NCBI GenBank assembly: GCA_032622095.1
Contig: CP136069.1
Span: 188,001-252,000, forward strand
Direction: 5' to 3'
Origin: Siphonodentalium dalli
Lineage: Eukaryota > Mollusca > Scaphopoda > Gadilida > Siphonodentaliidae
DNA length: 64,000 nt
Numbering within the stretch: position 1 is the stretch's first letter; each line of letters starts with the position of its first letter. The position numbers and the translations under genes are program-made. Positions 1-10,311 of the stretch are shown here, piece by piece. Below the pieces are notes generated by a model. That model ran no database searches, was not told where the DNA came from, and was given only the letters and a program-made list of their open reading frames with translations.

Positions 1-265
1 AACCCTTTCTTTGATAAATACTCATTGATGAGTAGTTCCCTTAGGAAATGTACAGTTAATAAGAGGTCATTTATTGCACTTATTATCTGAACATTTCTCA
101 CCAATGAATAGGAATCATTCTGCTCTTCTACTATTTGTTTTTCTGTTTGCTGTCTGCTCTTATTATCCATAACACCCCTCCAAATGAATAATAAACCATT
201 CCATTGCATACTTTTATACCTGAGTGGGAGAATCCATTTAGCATAACTGATGGTAAAAGTGTTAA
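1..265 (+). repeat. Dispersed repeat with a TTAA-type end, cut by the window edge
   Basis: The window opens with AACCCTTTCTTTGATAAATA, which looks like a TTAA-flanked terminus missing its first two bases. The start, through the segment GTAGTTCCCTTAGGAAATGT, recurs inverted at about 19130-19218, where it abuts a TTAA. The following part (gaacatttctcaccaatg ... gggagaatccatt) recurs in direct orientation at 49670-49890. This makes it a dispersed non-coding repeat. No coding frame was recognised. Confidence 0.5.
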
Positions 266-362
266 AAGAAGTATGCAAAGTTCCGCAATTTTTCTCAGAA
301 AATAATCATCATTTGATGCCGTGTAGCTGGTTGTATATTGTGTAGTTTTATTTGAATATATG

Positions 363-815
363 CAAGACTGGAAATATGGTATCTGTCATTTGCAAAATGA
401 GGTTGCCAGAGGGCGAGTTTAGTGAAGCTATCCCGCATAGTGGGCTAGCATCACCTAATTCGCCCGCTGGGAACCTCATTCTGCTTAGGCCTCAACTGCT
501 ATATATGGGAGACCTAGCCTAGGATCAGATTGAAGTTCCCCAGTTCAAGTTCATAATGTTCACCTATTTGTAGCCTCAGTTATGCATTTTATCTTCTCAT
601 TCTTCTGCAAATTAGGAGATATAGAAACTGAATAGAAGGGAAAAAGTAACCAAAAAATGTTAATTTGAAACAATTGATACTTACTTGCAGATGAGACCTA
701 AGCAGAATGAGGTCCCCAGAGGGTGAATTTGGTGATGCTGCGCAGGATAGCATCACTAAATTCACCCTCTGGGGACCTCATTCTGCAAAGAACAGACACC
801 ATATTTCCAGACTTG
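363..815. mobile_element. hAT-like MITE nested in the left arm of 328-1808
   Basis: The ends are inverted copies: CAAGACTGGAAATATGGT at the left and the complement of CAAGTCTGGAAATATGGT at the right. The flanking 8-mers are AATATATG (355-362) and AATATACG (816-823), an 8-bp target duplication with one change, as expected for hAT elements. The right arm of the host palindrome shows the joined sequence without this block. Inside are two short hairpins (about 388-486 and 700-786) of a family that begins GAATGAGGT and recurs near 47827, 57775, 57937, 58205 and 58283. Confidence 0.6.
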
Positions 816-1547
816 AATATACGTTCATGTTTGATTATGGTTGAGAAGTAATCATTGTAGCAATTAAACGCAATTTATTGCAAACAAAAATAGAGCAGCA
901 ACTTTACCGAAAACTCTCTTGAGTTTTTCTGCAAGATCGCGAGAGTCCAGAATTAACCAATACTCTCTAACAATCTCTAATTTTGTAAGCACTGTGTGAA
1001 ATTATCAATGTGACAGAAAATGTGTTGCCCTACTTTTAGCTTCATGGTGAATCAACCTGTCGCTGTATATCCTGAATTCCAACAATTGCCTGATTGGTTT
1101 CATCGCTTTATGGTTAAATGTTGTAATTGGCTGACCCTGGAGTACATGGAATGCTTTTTGAAGGTGATGGACATCTCCGGTTTTTCATTTAGACTCTGTT
1201 ACTTATAACTTCCTCGAGAGTCTAAACTTTAATTATTACTGAGCTTCTCATTGAAATCATTAGTTTAGAGATGTAGCCTCATTTTTTTACTATTCTGTAT
1301 TTTTAAACTTAGTGTGTACCTCTTACCAGAAATTTTATATATATTCTTGGTTATAACATAATAGACGTGAATCGAGAACACCTGTCCGGAAAAGATTTTT
1401 ATCAATTAATATCAATTTTATTTGGAATATTTCTCATATAATAATACAAACAGCAGTCGATTTCGTGGAAAAATTTAGAGTCTCCTTCGGATTTTCAGTT
1501 AAGTTATTGCTCTATTTTTGTTCACAACTTCAATAAACTTAATTGTG

Positions 1548-1731
1548 TTAAACCCTTTCAGTGCCAAGTCCGATTTTTGTATCAACCCATATTTCCTTGA
1601 TCAATTTTCAAATTTATTGATTATAATAATGTGATACATCAATGTATCACATTATTACAATCAATAAATTTGAAAAATGATCAAGGAATATGGGTTGATA
1701 CAAAAATCGGACTTGGCGCTGAAAGGGTTAA
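1548..1731. mobile_element. TTAA-flanked palindromic MITE, piggyBac-like ends
   Basis: The block is a nearly perfect palindrome of about 184 bp whose ends read CCCTTTCAGTGCCAAG, bounded by TTAA on both sides. PiggyBac-type elements duplicate TTAA and often begin CCCTTT...GCC. A second copy lies at 60381-60580 and one arm end lies at 59466-59500. The left arm of the surrounding palindrome keeps the uninterrupted site (AGCAATTAAACGC), so the insertion is readable directly. Confidence 0.75.
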
Positions 1732-2256
1732 TTGCTGCAATTTTTACTTCTCAATGCTAGACAAACATGAACGTATATATTGAAATAAAACTACACAATA
1801 TACTACCATCTACACTGCATTAATACGTTAAACACAACAGCGTAGACAAGCAGGAGAACTCAATCTTGTAAGGTCATCGACCTCAATCAAGGCCATGGTC
1901 GTAATATTTCGGCTTTTGTTGTTTAGTGCAAATAACCATGCCAAGACAGTTTAACTCGGAAGAGATTTTCGCAGGAAATGCAGTAATAACCCACTTTATT
2001 ATGCCTTTATATATTGACAAATATATTACATCCAATAGAGTCGATGTTTTATTCACAAAAAAAAGCTAATATTAGTTTGGAAATCGGGTGTTATAATATG
2101 TAATTGTTGTAATTAATTGTGAGCCTAAAGCGATACACTATCGTTAAAAATTTACCATGACCACACATGTTGAAACAATTAAGCCATGCAATTTAATTGA
2201 GATATGCCATGCAATATCCATGTAACCTTAAGTAATGGTTTGTCTTATAATTCCAG

Positions 2257-2518
2257 GACAACATTTATCTGTGCTTGGGGCGATAAAGGAGCAGCGGCCC
2301 TCAGTGATCAGTTAGTGACGTCACCATCATATCCTCCAGAAAAGATTGTTGATACTTGTGGAGCTGGCGACGTTTTCAATGCGACTGTTATTCATGCGTT
2401 AGTTTTAGGAAAAACACTTCAGGAGTCTATAAGATTTGGGTGTACAGTCGCCGGGAGGAAAATCGGTAGTCGTGGTTATCAGCATATCGAAGAATTCCAT
2501 GTAGAGAGATTGTCATGA
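2257..2518 (+). CDS. khk: Ketohexokinase (fructokinase), terminal exon
   Basis: This exon encodes the C-terminal 86 residues of a pfkB-family sugar kinase, most like ketohexokinase, which phosphorylates fructose at C1 with ATP in the cytosol. The key signature is VDTCGAGDVFNATVIHAL, the pfkB second signature. The Asp of GAGD is the catalytic base in the family. It is followed by SIRFGCTVAGRKIGSRGYQHI, matching the KHK pattern RFGC-VAGKK-G--G. The exon follows an acceptor at 2251-2256 (ttccag) with one base completing a split codon (phase 2 intron) and ends at TGA 2516-2518. Vertebrate KHK has Leu in DTLGAGD where this has Cys. Upstream exons are not seen in 1-2256, so the gene enters from outside the window. 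The nearest AATAAA is far downstream (about 3877), so the poly(A) site is unknown. Confidence 0.9.
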
Positions 2519-2537
2519 TGTGAAGCACCTCAAGGCA

Positions 2538-2754
2538 TACAGTAGTGCTCTAATTAATCGACTTCTTAACCACAGCAGAATTATGGGTAACTTTTCAGGA
2601 TTTAGTCGGAAATATGGCTTGTTGCCATTCATCAGAAAGCTCTCACCAAGAGCTTTCCGATGAATGGCAAAAAGCCATATTTCCGACTAAATCCTGAAAA
2701 GTTACCCATAATTCTGCTGTGGTTAAGAAGTCGATTAATTAGAGCATTACTGTA
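2538..2754. mobile_element. Hairpin MITE, TA-flanked, in the khk 3' region
   Basis: The whole 217-bp block is an inverted repeat with a loop of about 10 bp. Its ends read CAGTAGTGCTCTAATTAATC and its complement, flanked by TA on both sides, as in Tc1/mariner-type MITEs. The inner arm (GGATTTAGTCGGAAATATGG) is shared with a second copy at 61089-62448. It begins 20 bp after the khk stop codon, so it probably lies in the 3' UTR and would fold into a long hairpin in the transcript. Confidence 0.8.
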
Positions 2755-2977
2755 GTCCGGTTATTTTCAAGTGCCATCAAATTTACCACATTTTTAGGCA
2801 ACACAGGCGCCCCCAAGAGCCAATTATGCCGGAGCGATTGTTACCCACAATTCTTCGGGAAAAAAAAGGCACTTCATGTGGCCTTTCGCCTGATGTCATT
2901 ACCAGTATTATCCCTGCCATCTTTCACTAGCTGGATTATGTCAAAGGAAACTTGAACTACTGCTGCTAACTGCAGTT

Positions 2978-3105
2978 ATGGACACAATGGTTCATCACTA
3001 CCTTATGATATTATGGACACAATGGTTCATCACTACCTTATGCTATTATGGACACAATGGTTCATCACTACCTCATGATATTATGGACAAAATGATTCAT
3101 CATGA
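2978..3105 (+). repeat. 35-bp minisatellite
   Basis: ATGGACACAATGGTTCATCA recurs at 2978, 3013 and 3048, with a diverged copy at 3083, giving a 35-bp period. The open frame through it is a product of the repeat, not a gene. Confidence 0.85.
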
Positions 3106-3124
3106 AATTAAACAATATTTGGAA

Positions 3125-3600
3125 TGTGAGCTTAGGACCACAGGTCACATTCGATTATGTGTGAGATCTGCCCATTTCTACTGGAGTTATTGTCCTTGTC
3201 AACTTAGAATTCTGTAAGATTATTTTGATTTCCAGATGATAACTTTATTTTTAGTTATCTGATTCGTTTTAAAATTTTGTATGTGGATGACCTACATGAA
3301 AATAGAGGTCAAGTTCAAATATGGGTGCAGTGGTGCAAGTCTGCCCATTATTACCAGAGTTGTTATCAATGTCGTTTATTTTGCTTCTCCCGGATGATAA
3401 ATTTAAATTTTAGTAATCTCAATGTTGTAAAATTTGTTATCTGGATTATTCACATGCAAATATAGGTCAAGTTTTGATATGGTATGGTTCGCCCACTGAT
3501 TTTTACTGGAGTTATGGTCCTTGCCGACTCAGTATTTGCCAATTGTTTTCGTTTCCGAATGACAACTTTAATTTTTGCCATTTTGGCATGTGGATTATTA
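3125..3600 (+). repeat. Diverged tandem repeat, about 150-180 bp period
   Basis: Three diverged copies share the order 'aggtca', 'tctgcccat', 'tactggagttat', 'gatgataa' (near 3168, 3340 and 3489). Similar wording occurs at 48170-48230. It is non-coding and resembles the 57000-59470 repeats in style. Confidence 0.5.
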
Positions 3601-3830
3601 AATAATTTATGATATCACAAACTGATTTTAAGATATCTCTAATTCCAATTTGTTTTATCATAAATTAATTTTGTGATATCATAAAATTGAATATATTATA
3701 TCACAAAATAGTAAGCATTTAGTGATATCAATAATTTGATTTTGTGATAATCTTACATACATTTCGTGATATCATAAAATTGAATTTGTGGAATTAAATT
3801 ATTAAATCACAATTATGGAAGCTACAATAT
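3600..3830. repeat. ATATCA-rich AT repeat
   Basis: Short irregular copies of TTTTGTGATATCA and its complement repeat about eight times. The same motif cluster appears at 45955-46210 in intron 3 of the MAM gene. Confidence 0.6.
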
Positions 3831-5559
3831 CAATGGATGCCACAGCTATTGAAAAACTTACCCAACCACGGGTGTGGAATAAATGGAGAACACAACTGGC
3901 ATCATAATCTAAAAATATTTTATGAACTCCTTGCATTCTGTCCACAGCTCATTTGACAAAATACTCGATTAGGATGCGCGTTGTGTTCTGTTGTATATAT
4001 TGGACACCTCCATCATAATCCAAAATGGGACCTATTAATTTTATTATACAAATGTATCCATTATTTAATAGATCAAGACTCGATCTCTGGACATTTTATC
4101 GACAATTAGGTATAAAATTGTAGGCATACAGATTAAATGTTCATGATTTATGATGTCCTCTGGAAAATATAGTTAACTGCCTAATTCATAAAGATGAATA
4201 AGGCCATGTGGCCGAACATTTCTCACAAAGAGAGTATTAATATGATTATACGTAGGCACGCAAGGACAACCCACGACATACACAAACTGATAAATATATG
4301 TTTCATTAAAAAAAAGCGTGATTGTCATTTTTTCCTCCCAATACCATCCTTGATTCCTTGAAACGACGATATTACCACCCCCAACTACATCCTGACACTG
4401 ATAGCTGTTGCCCCATCATAAAATTAACTTTGACAACTTTAAACCACACCATTCCATGTATGCTTGTAACTAGTGGAGTAGATTTAGACTATTTTACAAG
4501 GCAATGGTTCAATTTGTGACCAAAGCATGAAACATTGCACAAGTTTAGGGTGTCACCATACCTTAATTTTTTGACATGGAGCCACCTCCAAATCAACTGC
4601 CATCTTGTATTTTGGCGGCCATCTGAGCCATATTTACCAAAATAAATAAATTTTCTTTGGATCTTATCACAAGTAATAGCTCAAATATGAAACAAATTCA
4701 ATTCCTCTGATAATGTGCATTATTATTCAAATTTACAGCGTGATCTGTATGAATTTTTCGGTGGCCATCTTGATTTTCATTGGAAATGTTTATCTTTATT
4801 ATCTTTTATGTCGCTATTGTTGTGACTGCAATCCAGATAGAGCTTTTCACATTTTGGATAAATGGTGCAATTTGGTGGGTGCTGATCTGCGAGAAATAAA
4901 ATTTGTTAAACTAAACATGGTTCTCAGACTTTTTTTAATTAGGTAGTGGCCATGAGATTTTTGTTGGCTACAACTACAGTTGCGATGCAATTTTAGCACT
5001 GAACCCGGTCTAGCTATGGAGAATTTTGGGCTTTGGACGAATGTTGATTGTAATATCAATTAACATTCAGCATGTGTTACTGTATGTTAATACAGTGCCA
5101 TGACCATTAGTTATTCATGCACTATAGCTATAAGTAATTTAATAGATGCAAAAGCTAGGTGATATAGTTATGCTCCAAGTTCAGTTATTGCCAAAAGTAT
5201 GTGTCAATTCCCTCAGTAAAGTCGCCAATAATCTGTTGTCTGTTGAGTCCAATGCAAAATATCTCACCAAGTCTGAATCTCTACAGGTTGAATTCTTGTT
5301 TAATTTATACTGTTTACCAGCTGATTGAAGCCATATTGTGGTATTATTATGAGCTGTATGACAAACAAAAATGCAGTGTCACTCATTTTTGGTGTTGGAT
5401 GCCAACAGTGTCACCATGCAGTCTATCCCACATACATCGGAAGATTACAGCAAGAATTATTCTACATGCAAAGCGATTTTGGAAAAGCTTCAACCTTCAA
5501 CATTCAACCTTGCTTCAACATGGGCTGGTAGGAGGACCCCTCGTGCATCCCCCACTACT
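3831..5559. other. Intergenic, nothing recognised
   Basis: AT-rich unique sequence. Open frames are short, overlapping and show no family signature. I see no RNA gene or clear repeat here. Confidence 0.4.
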
Positions 5560-7690
5560 TAATCTTAATCTCTAAATGATTTGGAGATATCTCTAAATCA
5601 GCACATATCCATAATTGAACCTGGAATTGAACTTATCTCTAAATGAATTAGAGATATCTCCAAATGAATTGAAGATATCTCTAAATCATTTGAAGATATC
5701 TCTAATTCATTTAAGGATAAGTTCTTTTTGAACATATGTCACATATCAGTAAATAAAATACTTCTCCATAATTCGATTTGGAGATATCTCCAAATAATTG
5801 GAGATATCTCCAAATGATTTAGAGATATCTTTAATCATTTGGAGATATCTCTAAATGAATTGGAGATATCTCTAAATCGACATATCCACAATTGGACATA
5901 TCCATAAATAAATACTTCTACATAATTCGGTTTGGAGATATCTCTAATTCATTTGAAGATATCTCTAATTCATTTGAAGATATCTCTAAATATTTGGAGA
6001 TATCTCCAAATATTTGAAGATATTTCCAAATATTTAGAGATATCTCAAATATTTGAGTATTTGTGCATAGGCAGCCAAATTAACATATACTCAAATATTT
6101 GGAGATATCTCTAATTCATTTGGCGATATCTCCAATTAATTAGATATATCTCCAAATATTTAGTGATATCTGCATTTGTGGATATCTCTAAATGATTTGA
6201 ATAGATCTTCAAATATTTGGAGATGTCTCCAAATAATTGGAGATATCTCCAAATGAATTAGAGATATCTCCAAACATTTGAAGATATCTCCAAATGAATT
6301 AGAGATATCTCCAAATGAATTAGAGATATCTCCAAATATTTAGAGATATATCTTCAAATGGTTTGGTGTCCTAAATAGTTAGGGTATGAATTAAACAGCT
6401 CTCCAAATCGATTTAGAGATATCTCTAATTCATTTTGAAGATATCTCTAAATATTTGGAGATATCTCCAAATATTTGAAGATATTTCCAAATATTTAGAG
6501 ATATCTCAAATATTTGAGTATTTGTGCATGGGCAGCCAAATTAACATATACTCAAATATTTGGAGATATCTCTAATTTATTTGGAGATATCTCCAATTAA
6601 TTAGATATATCTCCAAATATTTAGTGATATCTCTAAATTATTTGCACTTCTCCTCAAATAAGTACTTATCCATAACAAAGAAGAGCAATTGGAGATATCT
6701 TTAATTCATTTTTGGATAAGTGGATAAATCGAATATACTTAAATGCATTTGTGGATATCTCTAAATGATTTGAAGAGATCTTCAAATATTTGGAGATGTC
6801 TCCAAATAATTGGAGATATCTCCAAATGAATTAGAGATATCTCCAAACATTTGAAGATATCTCCAAATGAATTAGAGATATCTCCAAATGAATTAGAGAT
6901 ATCTCCAAATATTTAGAGATATATCTTCAAATGGTTTGGTGTCCTAAATAGTTAGGGTATGAATTAAACAGCTCTCCAAATCGATTTAGAGATATCTCTA
7001 ATTCATTTTGAAGATATCTCTAAATATTTGGAGATATCTCCAAATATTTGAAGATATTTCCAAATATTTAGAGATATCTCAAATATTTGAGTATTTGTGC
7101 ATGGGCAGCCAAATTAACATATACTCAAATATTTGGAGATATCTCTAATTCATTTGGAGATATCTCCAATTAATTAGATATATCTCCAAATATTTAGTGA
7201 TATCTCTAAATTATTTGCACTTCTCCTCAAATAAGTACTTATCCATAACAAAGAAGAGCAATTGGAGATATCTTTAATTCATTTTTGGATAAGTGGATAA
7301 ATCGAATATACTTAAATGCATTTGTGGATATCTCTAAATGATTTGAAGAGATCTTCAAATATTTGGAGATGTCTCCAAATAATTGGAGATATCTCCAAAT
7401 GAATTAGAGATATCTCCAAACATTTGAAGATATCTCCAAATGAATTAGAGATATCTCCAAATGAATTAGAGATATCTCAAAATATTTAGAGATATATCTT
7501 CAAATGGTTTGGTGTCCTAAATAGTTAGGGTATGAATTAAACAGCTCTCCAAATCGATTTAGAGATATCTGCAATTTATTTGAAGATATCTCCAAAATGT
7601 ACTAGAGATATCTCTAAATATTTGGATATAACTCCAAATATTTAGAGATATCTCCAAATATTTAGAGATATCTCAAATATTTGAGTATAT
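5560..7690. repeat. GAGATATCTC satellite with higher-order repeat
   Basis: The unit is roughly 15-17 bp around the self-complementary core GGAGATATCTCC or AGAGATATCTCT, joined by AAATATTT or AAATGAATT. On top lies a higher-order repeat of about 573 bp: the marker AACAGCTCTCCAAATCG recurs near 6397, 6967 and 7541, and CTTCTCCTCAAATAAG near 6646 and 7219. Two full higher-order copies are almost identical, while the flanks (5560-6370) are irregular. No coding frame is credible. Confidence 0.9.
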
Positions 7691-8075
7691 GTTAATTTGG
7701 CTGCCCATAGAGGTGTGATCTGTGCTTAATTTTGATCTGGACTGTACTGTAAATTCTATTATTCTCAATGGAAGGCGAATAACTATATCTCTTAGTTTGA
7801 ATTCTGATGCATTCTGGATTGACAATGGGTAGAAATCTTGGAATGAATCTGAGAATCTCTATCACTTGGTGGACACTCTGTGTCACAGCTTTTCCGTATT
7901 ATGGTGGAATATATATGTTGTTGGTTGCTCTTCCAAATAATATGTAATATGTTGTGTATATTGTTATCATGACATTTTATTATTATGTGGGCCTCTAACA
8001 GCAAATAATTTGGGTCCTAGGGTAGTTACTGGGTCAAAGTTTAGCCTTACTCTGTTACATTTTTTCCCGATTATC
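7691..8075. other. Spacer, nothing recognised
   Basis: Sequence between the satellite and the next palindromic element. No gene, RNA or repeat signature was seen. Confidence 0.35.
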
Positions 8076-8917
8076 ATCACCCCATGCATCCGGAAATGCT
8101 CGTAGCGGAAGACATGCTCGTAGCGGAATAACCATATGGCCCGCGATTTGCACACCGTTCACGGTTAGACACATGTTGCACCAAAACCAACACATACCAG
8201 TGGTTGACGATGGTGGTACTATTTGTGGCTATAATTTACCCAACTGTACATCAAACTTCTTTAAACATGGACGCAGTTTAATCCTATTTTACCGTGAAGT
8301 TAGGCCAAAAATTGTGGCAAAATTTGCATTTCTTACATAAAATTACGATTTCTGTGGTAACAGCCCAGACAATATAGTCTTTGCATACATTGCTATTTCC
8401 GCGGATATTCCCTTAATATAATAGACAACATTTTCTGTCATGTTTCTACATTTTCCATAGTAAAAAATAACCATATATTCAGGTCATAGCAAGAAAATAT
8501 GGCATGTCTATAGCAGTGGTTTTATGTTTGCTATAGACATGCCCCAAAATCAAGTGAGTGCCTCCATGAAAACTAATTTTTCGGGCACTTATATGATTGA
8601 CATTGCAAACATGTCCAGTTCATTTTGAAGCTAAGATATCATACTTTGAGAGACTGTATGTTATATAATGTGTCAATGCAAAGATTCATTAAAATTTGAT
8701 AAAACTTATATCGAGTAAGTATTTCAGGTCATAATTTTCGTATAAAACCCGCTCATTTCTGTAGACCGATTATTTAAAAAAAATCAAGGTAAAATAAACC
8801 GTGTTTTTATGAAATAACTTACGACAACTAAAGACGATGTGCAAATGGCGGGCCATGTGGTTATTCCGCTACGAGCATGTCTTCCGCTACGAGCATATGC
8901 GGATGCATGGGGTGATC
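8076..8917. mobile_element. Element with inverted ends built on GCTCGTAGCGGAA
   Basis: The left end (8076-8155) carries ATCACCCCATGCATCCG, two copies of GCTCGTAGCGGAA and then ATGGCCCGC. The right end (8838-8917) is the inverted version of the same order. The 680-bp middle is AT-rich and non-coding. It is likely a non-autonomous transposon. I could not fix a target duplication. Confidence 0.6.
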
Positions 8918-9143
8918 ATGGGATGGGGGGAATGAATCCTATATAAGTGATGTCATTGTTATTGGATTTTAACATGTAATGTGCAATTTTGTAGGTATTT
9001 GGATACTCTATCCACTGATGGCAAAAATACATGTTTTCATTGATGACGTCACCAGAAATCAAAAGGTCATGCAACAGTGATAAAAACACAAATATAATAG
9101 TCTGGGAGCTGATATGGTACCCCTGCACCCCCGACTGCAGTCC

Positions 9144-9631
9144 TTAAAGGTACTCAATCCGTAAAGAGGGTCCCCATCTCAACAGATTCCAACAACAACA
9201 ATCCGATCAGAGGGTCCTATATTACTATTTCTTTGGCTTTGGGGGTAAAAAATATTTGATTCGAGTCGAGGAACCCATCAAACAAAGCTCAGAGTTATTA
9301 GATATTGATTTTTGAAATTTATTATGTTCTCGAGATGAGTACTTATAATTGCCGTCAATTTCGTATCCTGCTCGAGATTTTTACACCAAAACTCTATTCA
9401 AACAGACAAGGATGGATAACTCTAAAATCAAGTGGTAATAATCACGCAATTTTGACTGAGATCTGGGCCAGAAAGTATTCCCGATAATGAAAAATAATAG
9501 ATTTCTAAAATTGATATCTAACAAATCTGAGCTTTGATGGGTGACATCCTCGACTCGAATCAAATATTTTTGACCCCCGAAGCCATTGAAATAGTAATTG
9601 AGAGGAGTTTTATCGGATTGAGTACCTTTAA
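9144..9631. mobile_element. TTAA-flanked MITE, family AGGTACTCAATCCG, full copy
   Basis: The 488-bp element starts TTAA-AGGTACTCAATCCG and ends CGGATTGAGTACCT-TTAA. About 150 bp at each end are imperfect inverted repeats (ATTTGATTCGAGTCGAGGAA and its complement). A near-identical copy lies at 31565-32051. Longer, broken or nested relatives lie at 14695, 24158, 37033, 38641, 39870, 41920, 46841 and 63938. Confidence 0.85.
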
Positions 9632-9670
9632 CTTTACCCTACTCATGTTCTTTATTATATCGATCAACTC

Positions 9671-10190
9671 TTAAAGATGGATTATCTCTTTAAATAACCC
9701 ATAAAATATAAAAATAAAATAATAGATATGAACTGAAGACCAATGTCCGGAAAAGCTTCTATTAATATTGATTTTATTTCGAATATTAAATCGGGCCCGT
9801 TTATGTTACTATTTTTAGAACCGACCATTCGGATCAGACCGTATTGCGATATAGAGCACTGGGCTGTTCCTACGGTTACGCGATGAATGTCAAATATCAC
9901 AGATTGGTTGTTTGTATTGTTTTGTTCCAGAGATATAAGCGATAATGAGTATAATTAACGTTTATTTGTGACAAAATTGCACAATATAATTTCTGGTCTC
10001 TGTTAACAGTAACTTACCACTATTGTTCGTTAGCTGAACAAACACACCTTTTTAGACCAGAAAATATTCGAAATAAAATTAATATTAATCGATAGAAGTA
10101 TTTCCGGACAGGAGTCTTCGATTCAAATCTAATATTGTATACCCCGGTAATTATATAATACATGTTTACAAAGAGATAATCCACCTTTAA
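9671..10190. mobile_element. TTAA-flanked palindromic MITE, family AGATGGATTATCTC
   Basis: The left end is TTAA-AGATGGATTATCTCTTT and the right end AAAGAGATAATCCACCT-TTAA. Inner arms also pair (the left TGTCCGGAAAAGCTTC with the right complement of CTGTCCGGAAATACTTC). Fragments of the same family occur near 1365-1440 and 17185-17307. Confidence 0.75.
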
Positions 10191-10311
10191 GCACTGTTAA
10201 CACGAAATGAAAGTGTCAATGACACTGTAGCTCAACTTAGGTAGGGGAATAATTTAATGGTTTACAGTAAATGGAGAAATAGGAAAGATGCTGATTGAAA
10301 TGTCTTACCTG

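Larger units (their letters stand above)
328..1808. mobile_element. Palindromic MITE carrying two nested insertions
   Basis: Inverted arms are visible at 328-866 (once the nested 363-815 block is removed) and at 1731-1808. The left arm reads GTATATTGTGTAGTTTTATT and the right arm is its reverse complement with few mismatches. The arm pairing continues through CGTTCATGTTTG and GAGAAGTAA to AGCAATTAA. One insertion lies in the left arm (363-815) and another at the inner edge of the right arm (1548-1731). The interior 870-1540 is AT-rich with no convincing coding frame. A fragment at about 1365-1440 resembles the element at 9671-10190. Confidence 0.65.

Noticed and set aside
1020-1208. Possible upstream khk exon
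   Set aside because: The peptide has no pfkB motif, and the region lies inside a palindromic element.
3277-3465. Short frame after khk
   Set aside because: Lies in a diverged tandem repeat and has no homology signal.
5932-6114. 60-codon frame with repeated ISLIHLK
   Set aside because: Translation of the GATATC satellite.
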